From Arenicola marina (Eukaryota > Annelida > Polychaeta > Arenicolidae): 64,000 nt of DNA. Position numbers and translations under genes: made by a program. How positions within the stretch are numbered: the first letter of the stretch is position 1; each line of letters opens with the position of its first letter. The notes under the pieces are model-generated. The model saw only the letters and a program-made list of their open reading frames with translations, was not told the origin of the DNA and ran no database searches. Where the stretch lies: the NCBI GenBank assembly GCA_964019135.1, contig OZ025248.1, positions 9,679,574 through 9,743,573 on the forward strand, given 5' to 3'. Of this stretch, positions 21,480 to 35,500 are shown one piece after another.

Positions 21480-22607
21480 TTACGGTTCTGGAATCGCCTC
21501 ACTCTGCAGATCTGTTTCCTCGCTGTGTGATACCTTGGCGGGCGGACCGTCGACCTTGAGATTGTGTGACGTGACCTTGGTGGCGGCGCGCGCGTTGGTC
21601 TTGGTGGTGGCCGTGCTCTCGTCGCTGTCCTCGCTCCGGGCGGCCGGGAATCCCAGCAACTGGCGCACGGCTCGCTTGAAGTCCTCGATGCGCAGAAAGT
21701 AGAATATGGGGTTGATGCAGGAGAGGATTTCGGCGGTGTCGTGGCCCAGGCGGTGGACGAAGACCGGCAGCTGGTCGTGGGAGGGGTCCACGCCGCAGAT
21801 GACGATGAAGGGCAGCCAGGCGACGACCAGTAGGACGCTGAGAATCAACAGGGCCTTCGTCACGTGCAGAAATTTCCGGTTCCGGGCGCTAGGGGCAGAG
21901 GTGACGGTGGCCACCTTGCGGCGGATGACGATAAAGAGACGCGCGTAGCAGAAGCAGATGACGCCGTAGAAGCCTGCGATGAGCAGGGACCCGGCGATGA
22001 CCAGCATGATGACGTTTTTCATGTTGACTGGGGTGCAGCGGGAGTACAAGGGGCTGTAGGAGGCCACGACCAGCTCCTGGTAGGCGGCGATACCCTGGAG
22101 AACTCCCCCGATGATCCACGCCAGCGCGGCCAGCAGCAGCGAACCTCTGTTGTCAGACAACTTCCGGTAAATATGCTGCGGCGCTGTGGCCGCGGCGTAG
22201 CGAACCAAGGCGATCTCGGTGTGAGTCACGAGGGAGACGAGAGCGCACAGCGAGACGAGATGTGCCTCCAGCTCGCACACGAGGTCCCCCAGCGGCCAGA
22301 ATCGCGCCACGACCCCCGTGAGGTGGAATGGCATGCACAGCGCCGCTATCATCAGACCCGTGATGGACAAGTTGGCGAATAACACGTAGATACCGCTCCG
22401 CAACTGTTTGCTCACCCGGAAAGTCGCCAAAGCCAGACTATTGGCCACGATTCCGACTAAAATGGCGGCCGTGATGAGAATCGCTTCGATGTATATTTCA
22501 GCGTCACTAATGGAAACGGAATGGGCGTGCGACCCACCGCCGGACATGTTCATTCCCGTCATGCCATGAGCAGACTCCGTTACCATGGAATCGGACATGT
22601 GATCCAT
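21480..22607 (-). CDS. Class A GPCR with Met/His-rich N-terminus, intronless (GPCR-3)
   Basis: A 375-residue receptor starting at ATG. Landmarks are AN in TM1 (55-56), Cys111 and Cys191 for the conserved disulphide, VRY at 135-137 in place of DRY, AWLPF at 263-267 as the TM6 proline motif, and NPIFY at 299-303. The third intracellular loop is short (about 230-250). The tail is Ser/Thr/acidic-rich (SEDSDESTATT) and may be phosphorylated. TM7 has no retinal-binding Lys, so it is not an opsin. The first 30 residues carry six Met and four His (MDHMSDSM, HGMTGMNM), which is unusual for a receptor. It is not related closely to the other two receptors here. The subfamily and ligand are not recognised. 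Confidence 0.88.
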   Translation of the reverse strand: MDHMSDSMVTESAHGMTGMNMSGGGSHAHSVSISDAEIYIEAILITAAILVGIVANSLALATFRVSKQLRSGIYVLFANLSITGLMIAALCMPFHLTGVVARFWPLGDLVCELEAHLVSLCALVSLVTHTEIALVRYAAATAPQHIYRKLSDNRGSLLLAALAWIIGGVLQGIAAYQELVVASYSPLYSRCTPVNMKNVIMLVIAGSLLIAGFYGVICFCYARLFIVIRRKVATVTSAPSARNRKFLHVTKALLILSVLLVVAWLPFIVICGVDPSHDQLPVFVHRLGHDTAEILSCINPIFYFLRIEDFKRAVRQLLGFPAARSEDSDESTATTKTNARAATKVTSHNLKVDGPPAKVSHSEETDLQSEAIPEP

Positions 22608-24349
22608 GTTTGAGCTGATTCTGCGCGCGTCGCTAGGAAACTAATATCTGAATGTTATGGATTTTATCAACTGCGTTTAACGTCTTTGAAATGAGTGTAA
22701 ATTCTCAACAATATATGATAGCGTCAGCAGATCACATGCCGTAGTGCTGTGTATGTGCCTACTCTGCTGACTGGTGCGCTTGCGTCACCAATTAATGCCT
22801 GCCGGTCAGATGATTATAAACCGAGGTGTTCCGTTTCCACGCAAGCGTGCCGCGGAAGAGGAAACACACCGACGAGAGTCTCTTGTCCCGGATTCCATTC
22901 CACTGTAGCTGGTTATTTAGACAACGTCCATTCCGTTGTTTGTGCAGCGCCCACTGTTGCCTGTGTATTGAGCGCAGAGCACGACGACTGCATTTACTAC
23001 GCGGGTTGTTCCTCTCCATTCGCGCGCTCGATTTGTGCCAAAAGGGAAGCGGGGAAGGGGGTGAGGAATCATTAAACCGTCGATTCTGTGTACTAACACG
23101 CGGTATTTAAACAAGAACATTGCCGCCGTATCTTGATTTAGTGCTGTCGCTTGTTGTATACCTGTGCGTCTCTTATACATTTGTAATGTTTACTAAGCTG
23201 CTAAAGAACGCTTTCATGAAAAGGGAGAGTTACACAAAGAACCACAAAAGGAACCGGTCAACTTTCTTTCTGGTTGGTCGATTTGTAGTGTGGTCATTCG
23301 GATTGCCCCCCCCCCCTCCACTCTCCCCCCTCCTATTTGGAAGGTCTTTTCAGGACTAACTTCAACCTATCATTGGACAGATGCTCAAATCTGTGCCTCA
23401 ACACTTGTATTTGTCTCTTATAAGTTGACTTTTCAGTTTCAAGTCAGTTCCAATTAATTTGTTATATAATAAGTTATAATATGGCCTGTTGCCCTGCAAC
23501 AACTAAACACACATCGATATAACCTTGAGATGGAGGTGAAAGTCAAACACAAAACTTGAATACGCGGTATTTTGGCAGTGACCAATGGAAATGATCGGGT
23601 ACTTTTTAATAAAACGAGTCCGATGTTTAAACCAGTATGGTATATTAGAGTGTCATTCTATTCACGACTTGTATCACCAAACGTTCCCCATGATGAAAAA
23701 CAACATGGCGGCTATTGACAAGTATGCAATTCCTTGTCGACAAGGCCATCTCTAGGCAACCCACCGTATCTTGGGTCGAAACCTTTAGTTTCAGGGTTAG
23801 CACAATAACTTGTTAATACCACTTTGTTTTCGTTTCCAAAAGAACTGTTGTTTTTTTTTACTTTTTATTTACTCGTGTGCCACCGTGACGTACCGCAACT
23901 TATCCTTTTCATCGATGGTGCATTATGAGTAATGTAAACAGCGGCGACCGCGAAATGGTTCGACGCCCCGGGTTGTTTGCCATCAGCGCTCCTGGCGGTC
24001 GATCTGGCTGGGGTCCCGGTAAAGCGGTGACAACTAACAGCCTCGTGTCCATAGCGACGGTCATCACGTTCGGATATAACTGACCGAACCCTGGATTTAC
24101 TCCGGATCCTGCACAAATGGCATATCCCAATATGTGTTTACGAAGACGGTCCCTTTAACATAGGCAACCTTTATGCATAGGGTTTTACATTGGTTGATTG
24201 CACAAACGCAAGTATTTCCTGTTTTGAGTGATTCTTTGTCGTTATCGGTTTTGATCGCAGATTTGAAATTTAACAGCAATTATATATGCGGGTCTAAAAG
24301 CCATAATAATTATTTAAGGAAAGTGTACTAAATTTATATGGAAAACGAA
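22608..24349. other. Intergenic, no gene seen
   Basis: Short frames in the GC-richer patches at 22.75-23.1 kb and 23.87-24.13 kb show no domain or splice context. A C-run lies near 23308. The 5' UTR and promoter of GPCR-3 must fall in the left part. Confidence 0.5.
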
Positions 24350-25826
24350 ATATATCAGTGAGGGGGAGGGGAACTGTAGTTAAAACTTTAGCCCTTCCAA
24401 AACTAATACATCTCATGACTGTTTTACCCAACCCAGGGCAACATTATATTGATCGAATGAATCGTGCCATACGGGCTTTTATTTGGAAAAACAAAAAACC
24501 CAAGGTTTCCCTTAACAGACTAGTCCAAGAGGAAAAAAATGGAGGTATAAAGCTGCCGCATATTCCATCCTTCTTAGATGCAGTCAAAATGTCATGGGTT
24601 AGAAAAATTATTGTGAATGAAGGAGCGTGGCAAGATCTGTGTTGCAGCACGATTTGCAGCGAACGTGCACTCGTTTGGGAGCTAGATGCGAAGTCACTAA
24701 GGTATTTTGTTAATATATGCAACCCTTTTTGGGCAGATGTTTTCAGCGCGTGTCTAAACCTAAAAAATTGTATGTACACTGGTTCAAACGAGAATGTCTT
24801 AGAACGACCGTTTTGGAATACTTACTTTATGAGAAATATAAACCTAATAAAGAGAAAAAAGTATTTCATAGAGAAAGGTGTAACTTACATGAACGACCTT
24901 GTGAACAATGAAGGGTCGCTATTAGACTGGAAAGAATTTACAGATAAATATAGCATTAGCATTAACTTTGTCGACTACTATGGAATAATGCATGCCATAC
25001 CAAAAGAATGGCGAGATCAATGTTTAAATAAGGGACATAGGTTACTAGATGTGCCACACTCCTTTTTAAATTATATATCTGCGTCAACACGCTTATGTAA
25101 TAAGGTTTACAACATTTTGGTGGAGTCCTTGCAGTATACCACGAATAACGAAAGTAAGTGGTCAGAGGTGTTAGGAATAGAAATTGATAAAAGTAAATGG
25201 TGTGATATATATACTAGAGCATCAAAGGCTACTGTAGACGAGAGGACTCGGAGCTTCCAGTTTTTAGTTTTGCAAAGAGCTATAATAACAAATCGTTTCT
25301 TGCACAGAAGTAAATTAGCTACTTCAGAGATGTGCGTTTTCTGCTCTGTTTCGTCAGAAACAATTGAGCACCTTCTCTTTGAATGCCCATATGTGAGACC
25401 CATTTGGCAAGAGTTAGAACGTTGGCTCGAGGCCGCATCAGCCCAGACCATATGTACCCGATTTACACTAATATCAAGTATTTTTGGAGTAGTTTGGTCC
25501 CCACATAGCGAACTTATTAATCACTTGACTTTAATTGTTAAAAAATATATATATTACTGCAAGTGGTCCAACACAGTTCCAGTTTTTCAGGCTGTGAAAA
25601 ACTATATAAAGCATTACTATAGGCTCGAAAAGAGCGCGGTAGAAAGGAAGCTGAACTTTAGTACAGATATGTTTTATAAGAAATGGAGACCACTATCAGA
25701 CTCTATGCAACACTAAGCGAATAATGTCATGTTTGTTTTTTGTTTGTACTGTGTATGTTGTTCTTCCATTCCTGCTTTGTATGATTTATAAGTGCATTAT
25801 AGTGGAATAAAAAATAAAAAAAATTG
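24350..25826 (+). mobile_element. 5'-truncated L1/Tx1-like LINE, 3' end of ORF2
   Basis: The open frame (about 24358-25716) begins inside ORF2 at VVKTLALPKLIHLMTVLPNP and continues with AFIWKNKKPKVSLNRL and GGIKLPHIPSFLDAVKMSW, the conserved post-reverse-transcriptase region of L1/Tx1 elements. Near the C-terminus is a CVFCSVSSETIEHLLFECP zinc knuckle (CxxC-H-C). After TAA a short 3' UTR ends in an A-rich tail with AATAAAAAATAAAAAAAA at about 25806-25823. Endonuclease and RT palm are absent, as expected from 5' truncation. The remaining 450 codons have no internal stop, which suggests a fairly young copy. Target-site duplications were not clear. Confidence 0.85.
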
Positions 25827-26502
25827 CATGGTCGGCTATATATTGATGTGTGTTACATACACCATTAGCCAGAGGCATGTCCCTTACGAAACATGCAATT
25901 CAAAGCAACACCGTAACCAGTATCAGGCTCAAAAACACCGCACTTTGCTGTATGATATCGGACGAGAGTAGAAGATCGTTAAGTAACCATGCAAAACCTG
26001 TTAAGGACGGACCATTTAATATTGAGAGGGGGGCCCTAGTTGCAAAATAAATCTGGCTCTGACCTTTGTTTGAAAAAAACAATGCCCTCATACTATTAAA
26101 TTTAACACATGTTGCAGAACAAACAAACAAAATCAAGCCACCGCAAGAACGCACAAAAATATGTTTGCATGGTCTGAAAAAAAGTCAGCCCTCGTGATAC
26201 CTCAACTAAACGTGTCGGCTTTCACCCAAAAACAACAATTCCCCCCCCCCCTCCCCTCTCGCTGGATACCAAATGATCTCTTATTGCCTAATGATCAAAT
26301 GATCAAAGGGACTTGCACTCATACGTAAGATGCATGTTGAAGTAACTTATATTTCTGATATCTTTTACCCTGCGCTTAGATTTCAATTACAGATAAAACA
26401 GTGACTGTCAGACTGGCGGATCTGCTATTTGGGTTGCAAATCTGCACGATTTGCCATACAATTGTCGCTTTGAAACGGATCCCCTCCACCCCCGCTCTAC
26501 CT
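25827..26502. other. Intergenic, no gene seen
   Basis: Unannotated sequence between the LINE tail and the 26-bp satellite. It has a C-run near 26242 but no coding or RNA feature. Confidence 0.5.
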
Positions 26503-29500
26503 AAGGTGTGTCGACTAGGTACAACGGCAAGGTGTGTCGACTAGGTGGAGCGGCAAGGTGTGTCGACTAGGTGGAGCGGCAAGGTGTGTCGACTAGGTAC
26601 AACGGCAAGGTGTGTCAACTAGGTAGGGCGGCAAGGTGTGTCGACTAGGTAGAATGGCAAGATGTGTCGACTAGGTAGGGGGGCAAGGTGTGTCGACTAG
26701 GTGGAGCGGCAAGGTGTGTCGACTAGGTACAACGGCAAGGTGTGTCAACTAGGTAGGGCGGCAAGGTGTGTCGACTAGGTAGAATGGCAAGATGTGTCGA
26801 CTAGGTAGGGGGGCAAGGTGTGTCGACTAGGTGGAGCGGCAAGGTGTGTCGACTAGGTAGAGCGACAAGGTGTGTCGACTAGGTAGAGCGGCAAGGTGTG
26901 TCGACTAGGTAGAGCGGCAAGGTGTGTCGACTAGGTAGAGCGACAAGGTGTGTCGACTAGGTAGAGCGGCAAGGTGTGTCGACTAGGTAGAGCGACAAGG
27001 TGTGTCGACTAGGTAGAGCGGCAAGGTGTGTCGACTAGGTAGAACGGCAAGGTGTGTCGACTAGGTGGAGCGGCAAGGTGTGTCGACTAGGTAGAGCGGC
27101 AAGGTGTGTCGACTAGGTAGGGCGACAAGGCGTGTCGACTAGGTGGAGCGGCAAGGTGTGTCGACTAGGTGGAGCGGCAAGGTGTGTCGACTAGGTGGAG
27201 CGGCAAGGTGTGTCGACTAGGTAGAACGGCAAGGTGTGTCGACTAGGTGGAGCGGCAAGGTATGTCGACTAGGTGGAGCGGAAAGGTGTGTCGACTAGGT
27301 AGAGCGGCAAGGTGTGTCGACTAGGTACAACGGCAAGGTGTGTCAACTAGGTAGGGCGGCAAGGTGTGTCGACTAGGTAGAATGGCAAGATGTGTCGACT
27401 AGGTAGGGGGGCAAGGTGTGTCGACTAGGTGGAGCGGCAAGGTGTGTCGACTAGGTAGAGCGACAAGGTGTGTCGACTAGGTAGAGCGGCAAGGTGTGTC
27501 GACTAGGTAGAACGGCAAGGTGTGTCGACTAGGTGGAGCGGCAAGGTGTGTCGACTAGGTAGAGCGGCAAGGTGTGTCGACTAGGTAGGGCGACAAGGTG
27601 TGTCGACTAGGTGGAGCGGCAAGGTGTGTCGACTAGGTGGAGCGGCAAGGTGTGTCGACTAGGTGGAGCGGCAAGGTGTGTCGACTAGGTAGAACGGCAA
27701 GGTGTGTCGACTAGGTGGAGCGGCAAGGTGTGTCGACTAGGTGGAGCGGCAAGGTGTGTCGACTAGGTGGAGCGGCAAGGTGTGTCGACTAGGTAGAACG
27801 GCAAGGTGTGTCGACTAGGTGGAGCGGCAAGGTGTGTCGACTAGGTACAACGGCAAGGTGTGTCAACTAGGTAGGGCGGCAAGGTGTGTCGACTAGGTAG
27901 AATGGCAAGATGTGTCGACTAGGTAGGGGGGCAAGGTGTGTCGACTAGGTGGAGCGGCAAGGTGTGTCGACTAGGTAGAGCGACAAGGTGTGTCGACTAG
28001 GTAGAGCGGCAAGGTGTGTCGACTAGGTAGAACGGCAAGGTGTGTCGACTAGGTGGAGCGGCAAGGTGTGTCGACTAGGTAGAGCGGCAAGGTGTGTCGA
28101 CTAGGTAGGGCGACAAGGTGTGTCGACTAGGTGGAGCGGCAAGGTGTGTCGACTAGGTGGAGCGGCAAGGTGTGTCGACTAGGTGGAGCGGCAAGGTGTG
28201 TCGACTAGGTAGAACGGCAAGGTGTGTCGACTAGGTGGAGCGGCAAGGTATGTCGACTAGGTGGAGCGGAAAGGTGTGTCGACTAGGTAGAGCGGCAAGG
28301 TGTGTCGACTAGGTACAACGGCAAGGTGTGTCAACTAGGTAGGGCGGCAAGGTGTGTCGACTAGGTAGAATGGCAAGATGTGTCGACTAGGTAGGGGGGC
28401 AAGGTGTGTCGACTAGGTGGAGCGGCAAGGTGTGTCGACTAGGTAGAGCGACAAGGTGTGTCGACTAGGTAGAGCGGCAAGGTGTGTCGACTAGGTAGAA
28501 CGGCAAGGTGTGTCGACTAGGTGGAGCGGCAAGGTGTGTCGACTAGGTAGAGCGGCAAGGTGTGTCGACTAGGTAGGGCGACAAGGTGTGTCGACTAGGT
28601 GGAGCGGCAAGGTGTGTCGACTAGGTGGAGCGGCAAGGTGTGTCGACTAGGTGGAGCGGCAAGGTGTGTCGACTAGGTAGAACGGCAAGGTGTGTCGACT
28701 AGGTGGAGCGGCAAGGTGTGTCGACTAGGTGGAGCGGCAAGGTGTGTCGACTAGGTGGAGCGGCAAGGTGTGTCGACTAGGTAGAACGGCAAGGTGTGTC
28801 GACTAGGTGGAGCGGCAAGGTATGTCGACTAGGTGGAGCGGAAAGGTGTGTCGACTAGGTAGAGCGGCAAGGTGTGTCGACTAGGTAGAACGGCAAGGTG
28901 TGTCGACTAAGTGGAGCGGCAAGGTGTGTTGACTAGGTAGAACGGCAAGGTGTGTCGACTAGGTAGAGCGGCAAGGTGTGTCGACTAGGTGGAGCGGCAA
29001 GGTGTGTCGACTAGGTAGAGCAACAAGGTGTGTCGATTAGGTAGGGCGGCAAGGTGTGTCGACTAGGTGTGTCGACTGGGCAGAGCGGCAAGGTGTGTCG
29101 ACTAGGTAGAACGGCAAGATGTGTCGATTAGGTAGGGCGGCAAGGTGTGGCGACTAGGTAAGGCGGCGAGGTGTGTCGACTAGGTAGAGCGGAAGGTGTG
29201 TCGACTAGGTAGAACGGCAAGGTGTGGCGACTAGGTAGGGCGGCAAGGTGTGTCGATTAGTTAGGGCGGCAAGGTGTGTCGAGTAGGTAGGACGGCTAGG
29301 TGTGGCGACTAGGTAGAGCGGCAAGGTGTGTCGATTAGGTAGGGTGGCAAGGTGTGTCGAGTAGGTAGGACGGCTAGGTGTGGCGACTGGGTAGAGCGGC
29401 AAGGTGTGTCGATTAAGTAGGGCGGCAAGGTGTGTCGACTAGGTAGGGCGGCAAGGTGTGTCGACTAGGTGGAGCGGCAAGGTGTGTCGACTAGGTAGAG

Positions 29501-32500
29501 CGACAAGGTGTGTCGGCTAGGTAGAACGGCAAGGTGTGTCGACTAGGTGGAGCGGCAAGATATGTCGACTAGGTGGAGCGGCAAGGTGTGTCGACTGGGC
29601 AGAGCGGCAAGGTGTGTCGACTAGGTAGAACGGCAAGATGTGTCGATTAGGTAGGGCGGCAAGGTGTGTCGACTAGGTAGAGCGGCAAGGTGTGTCGATT
29701 AGGTAGGGTGGCAAGGTGTGTCGACTAGATAGGACGGCTAGGTGTGGCGACTAGGTAGAGCGGCAAGGTGTGTCGACTAGGTAGGGCGGCAAGGTGTGGC
29801 GACTAGGTAGAGCGGCAAGGTGTGTCGACTAGGTAGGGCGGCAAGGTGTGTCGACTAGGTAGAACGGCAAGATGTGTCGATTAGGTAGGGTGGCAAGGTG
29901 TGGCGACTAGGTAAGGCGGCAAGGTGTGGCGACTAGGTAGAGCGGCAAGGTGTGTCGACTAGGTAGAACGGCAAGGTGTGGCGACTAGGTAGGGCGGCAA
30001 GGTGTGTCGACTAGGTAGAGCGGCAAGGTGTGTCGACTAGGTATGGCGGCAAGGTGTGTCGACTAGGTGGAGCGGCAAGGTGTGTCGACTAGGTAGAGCG
30101 GCAAGGTGTGTCGACTAGGTGGAGCGGCAAGGTGTGTCGACTAGGTATGGCGGCAAGGTGTGTCGACTAGGTAGAGCGGCAAGGTGTGTCGATTAGGTAG
30201 GGCGGCAAGGTGTGTCGACTATGTCGAGCGGCTAGGTGTGGCGACTAGGTAGAGCGACAAGGTGTGTCGACTAGGTAGAACGGCCAGGTGTGTCCACTAG
30301 ATGGAGCGGCAAGGTATGTCGACTAGGTGGAGCGGCAAGGTGTGTCGACTAGGTGGAGCGGCAAGGTGTGTCGACTAGGTGGAGCGGCAAGGTGTATCGA
30401 CTAGGTGGAGCGGCAAGGTGTGTCGACTGGGCAGAGCGGCAAGGTGTGTCGACTAGGTAGAACGGCAAGATGTGTCGATTAGGTAGGGCGGCAAGGTGTG
30501 GCGACTAGGTAGAGCGGCAAGGTGGGTCGACTAGGTAGAACGGCAAGGTGTGTCGACTAGGTGGAGCGGCAAGGTGTGTCGACTAGGTGGAGCGGCAAGG
30601 TGTGTCGACTAGGTGGAGCGGCAAGGTGTGTCGACTAGGTGGAGCGGCAAGGTGTGTCGACTAGGTGGAGCGGCAAGGTGTGTCGACTGGGCAGAGCGGC
30701 AAGGTGTGTCGACTAGGTAGAACGGCAAGATGTGTCGATTAGGTAGGGCGGCAAGGTGTGTCGACTAGGTAGAGCGGCAAGGTGTGTCGACTAGGTGGAG
30801 CGGCAAGGTGTGTCGACTAGGTAGAACGGCAAGGTGTGTCGACTAGGTGGAGCGGCAAGGTGTGTCGACTAGGTAGAGCGACAAGGTGTGTCGACTAGGT
30901 AGAACGGCAAGGTGTGTCGACTAGGTGGAGCGGCAAGGTATGTCGACTAGGTGGAACGGGTAGGTGTGTCGACTAGGTGGAGCGGCAAGGTGTGTCGACT
31001 AGGTGGAGCGGCAAGGTGTGTCGACTAGGTAGAGCGGCAAGGTGTGTCGACTAGGTAGAACGGCAAGGTGTGTCGACTAAGTGGAGCGGCAAGGTGTGTT
31101 GACTAGGTAGAACGGCAAGGTGTGTCGACTAGGTAGAGCGGCAAGGTGTGTCGACTAGGTGGAGCGGCAAGGTGTGTCGACTAGGTAGAGCAACAAGGTG
31201 TGTCGATTAGGTAGGGCGGCAAGGTGTGTCGACTAGGTGTGTCGACTGGGCAGAGCGGCAAGGTGTGTCGACTAGGTAGAACGGCAAGATGTGTCGATTA
31301 GGTAGGGCGGCAAGATGTGTCGACTAGGTGGAGCGGCAAGGTGTGGCGACTAGGTAAGGCGGCGAGGTGTGTCGACTAGGTAGAGCGGAAGGTGTGTCGA
31401 CTAGGTAGAACGGCAAGGTGTGGCGACTAGGTAGGGCGGCAAGGTGTGTCGATTAGTTAGGGCGGCAAGGTGTGTCGAGTAGGTAGGACGGCTAGGTGTG
31501 GCGACTAGGTAGAGCGGCAAGGTGTGTCGATTAGGTAGGGTGGCAAGGTGTGTCGAGTAGGTAGGACGGCTAGGTGTGGCGACTGGGTAGAGCGGCAAGG
31601 TGTGTCGATTAAGTAGGGCGGCAAGGTGTGTCGACTAGGTAGGGCGGCAAGGTGTGTCGACTAGGTGGAGCGGCAAGGTGTGTCGACTAGGTAGAGCGAC
31701 AAGGTGTGTCGGCTAGGTAGAACGGCAAGGTGTGTCGACTAGGTGGAGCGGCAAGATATGTCGACTAGGTGGAGCGGCAAGGTGTGTCTACTAGGTGGAG
31801 CGGCAAGGTGTGTCGACTAGGTGGAGCGGCAAGGTGTGTCGACTGGGCAGAGCGGCAAGGTGTGTCGACTAGGTAGAACGGCAAGATGTGTCGATTAGGT
31901 AGGGCGGCAAGGTGTGTCGACTAGGTAGAGCGGCAAGGTGTGTCGATTAGGTAGGGTGGCAAGGTGTGTCGACTAGATAGGACGGCTAGGTGTGGCGACT
32001 AGGTAGAGCGGCAAGGTGTGTCGACTAGGTAGGGCGGCAAGGTGTGGCGACTAGGTAGAGCGGCAAGGTGTGTCGACTAGGTAGGGCGGCAAGGTGTGTC
32101 GACTAGGTAGAACGGCAAGATGTGTCGATTAGGTAGGGTGGCAAGGTGTGGCGACTAGGTAAGGCGGCAAGGTGTGGTGACTAGGTAGAGCGGCAAGGTG
32201 TGTCGACTAGGTAGAACGGCAAGGTGTGGCGACTAGGTAGGGCGGCAAGGTGTGTCGACTAGGTAGAGCGGCAAGGTGTGTCGACTAGGTATGGCGGCAA
32301 GGTGTGTCGACTAGGTGGAGCGGCAAGGTGTGTCGACTAGGTAGAGCGGCAAGGTGTGTAGACTAGGTGGAGCGGCAAGGTGTGTCGACTAGGTATGGCG
32401 GCAAGGTGTGTCGACTAGGTAGAGCGGCAAGGTGTGTCGATTAGGTAGGGCGGCAAGGTGTGTCGACTATGTAGAGCGGCTAGGTGTGGCGACTAGGTAG

Positions 32501-35500
32501 AGCGACAAGGTGTGTCGACTAGGTAGAACGGCCAGGTGTGTCCACTAGATGGAGCGGCAAGGTATGTCGACTAGGTGGAGCGGCAAGGTGTGTCGACTAG
32601 GTGGAGCGGCAAGGTGTGTCGACTAGGTGGAGCGGCAAGGTGTGTCGACTAGGTGGAGCGGCAAGGTGTGTCGACTGGGCAGAGCGGCAAGGTGTGTCGA
32701 CTAGGTAGAACGGCAAGATGTGTCGATTAGGTAGGGCGGCAAGGTGTGGCGACTAGGTAGAGCGGCAAGGTGGGTCGACTAGGTAGAACGGCAAGGTGTG
32801 TCGACTAGGTGGAGCGGCAAGGTGTGTCGACTAGGTAGAACGGCAAGGTGTGTCGACTAGGTGGAGCGGCAAGGTGTGTCGACTAGGTAGAGCGACAAGG
32901 TGTGTCGACTAGGTAGAACGGCAAGGTGTGTCGACTAGGTGGAGCGGCAAGGTATGTCGACTAGGTGGAACGGGTAGGTGTGTCGACTAGGTGGAGCGGC
33001 AAGGTGTGTCGACTAGGTGGAGCGGCAAGGTGTGTCGACTAGGTAGAGCGGCAAGGTGTGTCGACTAGGTAGAACGGCAAGGTGTGTCGACTAGATGGAG
33101 CGGCAAGGTATATCGACTAGGTGGAGCGGCAAGGTGTGTCGATTAGGTAGGGCGGCAAGGTGTGTCGACTAGGTAGAGCGGCAAGGTGTGTCGATTAGGT
33201 AGGGTGGCAAGGTTTGTCGACTAGGTAGAACGGCTAGGTGTGGCGACATGGTAGAGCGGCAAGGTGTGTCGACTAGGTAGGACGGCAAGGTGTGTCGACT
33301 AGGTAGAGCGGCAAGGAGTGTCGACTAGGTAGAGCGGCAAGGTGTGTCGACTGGGCAGAGCGGCAAGGTGTGTCGACTAGGTAGAGCGGCAAGGTGTGTC
33401 GATTAGGTAGGGTGGCAAGGTGTGTCGAGTAGGTAGGACGGCTAGGTGTGGCGACTAGGTAGAGCGGCAAGGTGTGTCGATTAAGTAAGGCGGCAAGGTG
33501 TGTCGACTAGGTAGGGCGGCAAGGTGTGCTGACTAGGTGGAGCGGCAAGGTGTGTCGATTAGGTAGAGCGACAAGGTGTGTCGACTAGGTAGAACGGCAA
33601 GGTGTGTCGACTAGGTGGAGCGGCAAGATATGTCGACTAGGTGGAGCGGCAAGGTGTGTCTACTAGGTGGAGCGGCAAGGTGTGTCGACTAGGTGGAGCG
33701 GCAAGGTGTGTCGACTGGGCAGAGAGGCAAGGTGTGTCGACTAGGTAGAACGGCAAGATGTGTCGATTAGGTAGGGCGGCAAGGTGTGTCGACTAGGTAG
33801 AGCGGCAAGGTGTGTCGATTAGGTAGGGTGGCAAGGTGTGTCGGCTAGATAGAACGGCTAGGTGTGGCGACTAGGTAGAGCGACAAGGTGTGTCGACTAG
33901 GTAGGGCGGCAAGGTGTGGCGACTAGGTAGAGCGGCAAGGTGTGTCGACTAGGTAGAATGGCAAGGTGTGTCGACTAGGTAGAGCGGCAAGGTGTGTCGC
34001 CTAGGTAGGGCGGCAAGGTGTGTCGACTAGGTAGAATGGCAAGGTGTGTCGACTAGGTGGAACGGCAAGGTGTGTCGACTAGGTAGAACGGCAAGGTGTG
34101 GCGACTAGGTAGGGCGGCAAGGTGTGTCGATTAGGTAGGGCGGCAAGGTGTGTCGAGTAGGTAGGACGGCTAGGTGTGTCGACTAGGTAGAGCGGCAAGG
34201 TGTGTCGATTAGGTAGGGTGGCAAGGTGTATCGAGTAGGTAGGACGGCTAGGTGTGGCGACTAGGTAGAGCGGCAAGGTGTGTCGATTAAGTAGGGCGGC
34301 AAGGTGTGTCGACTAGGTAGGGCGGCAAGGTGTGTCGACTAGGTGGAGCGGCAAGGTGTGGCGACTAGGTAGAGCGACAAGGTGTGTCGACTAGGTAGAA
34401 CGGCCAGGTGTGTCCACTAGGTGGAGCGGCAAGGTATGTCGACTAGATGGAGCGGCAAGGTGTGTCGACTAGGTGGAGCGGCAAGGTGTGTCGACTAGGT
34501 GGAGCGGCAAGGTGTGTCGACTAGGTGGAGCGGCAAGGTGTGTCGACTGGGCAGAGCGGCAAGGTGTGTCCACTAGGTAGAACGGCAAGATGTGTCGATT
34601 AGGTAGGGCGGCAAGGTGTGGCGACTAGGTAGAGCGGCAAGGTGGGTCGACTAGGTAGAACGGCAAGGTGTGTCGACTAGGTAGAGCGGCAAGGTGTGTC
34701 GACTAGGTGGAGCGGCAAGGTGTGTCGACTAGGTAGAGCGGCAAGGTGTGTCGACTAGGTAGAACGGTAAGGTGTGTCGACTAGGTGGAGCGGCAAGGTG
34801 TGTCGACTAGGTAGAGCGACAAGGTCTGTCGACTAGATAGAACTTCAAGGTGTGTCGACTAGGTGGAGCGGCAAGGTATGTCGACTAGGTGGAACGGGTA
34901 GGTGTGTCGACTAGGTGGAGCGGCAAGGTGTGTCGACTAGGTGGAGCGGCAAGGTGTGTCGACTGGGCAGAGCGGCAAGGTGTGTCGACTAGGTAGAACG
35001 GCAAGATGTGTCGATTAGGTAGGGCGGCAAGGTGTGTCGACTAGGTAGAGCGGCAAGGTGTGTCGACTAGGTAGAACGGCAAGGTGTGTCGACTAGGTGG
35101 AGCGGCAAGGTGTGTCGACTAGGTAGAGCGGCAAGGTGTGTCGACTAGGTAGAACGGCAAGGTGTGTCGACTAGGTGGAGCGGCAAGGTATGTCGACTAG
35201 GTGGAGCGGCAAGGTGTGTCGACTAGGTAGAGCGGCAAGGTGTGTCGACTAGGTAGAGCGACAAGGTGTGTCGATTAGGTAGGGCGGCAAGGTGTGTCGA
35301 CTAGGTAGGACGGCTAGGTGTGGCGACTAGGTAGAGCGGCAAGATTTGTCGATTAGGTAGGGCGGCAAGGTGTGTCGACTAGGTAGAGCGGCAAGGTGTG
35401 TCGACTAGGTAGAACGGCAAGGTGTGTCGACTAGGTGGAGCGGCAAGGTGTGTCGACTAGGTGGAGCGGCAAGGTGTGTCGACTAGGTAGAGCGGCAAGG

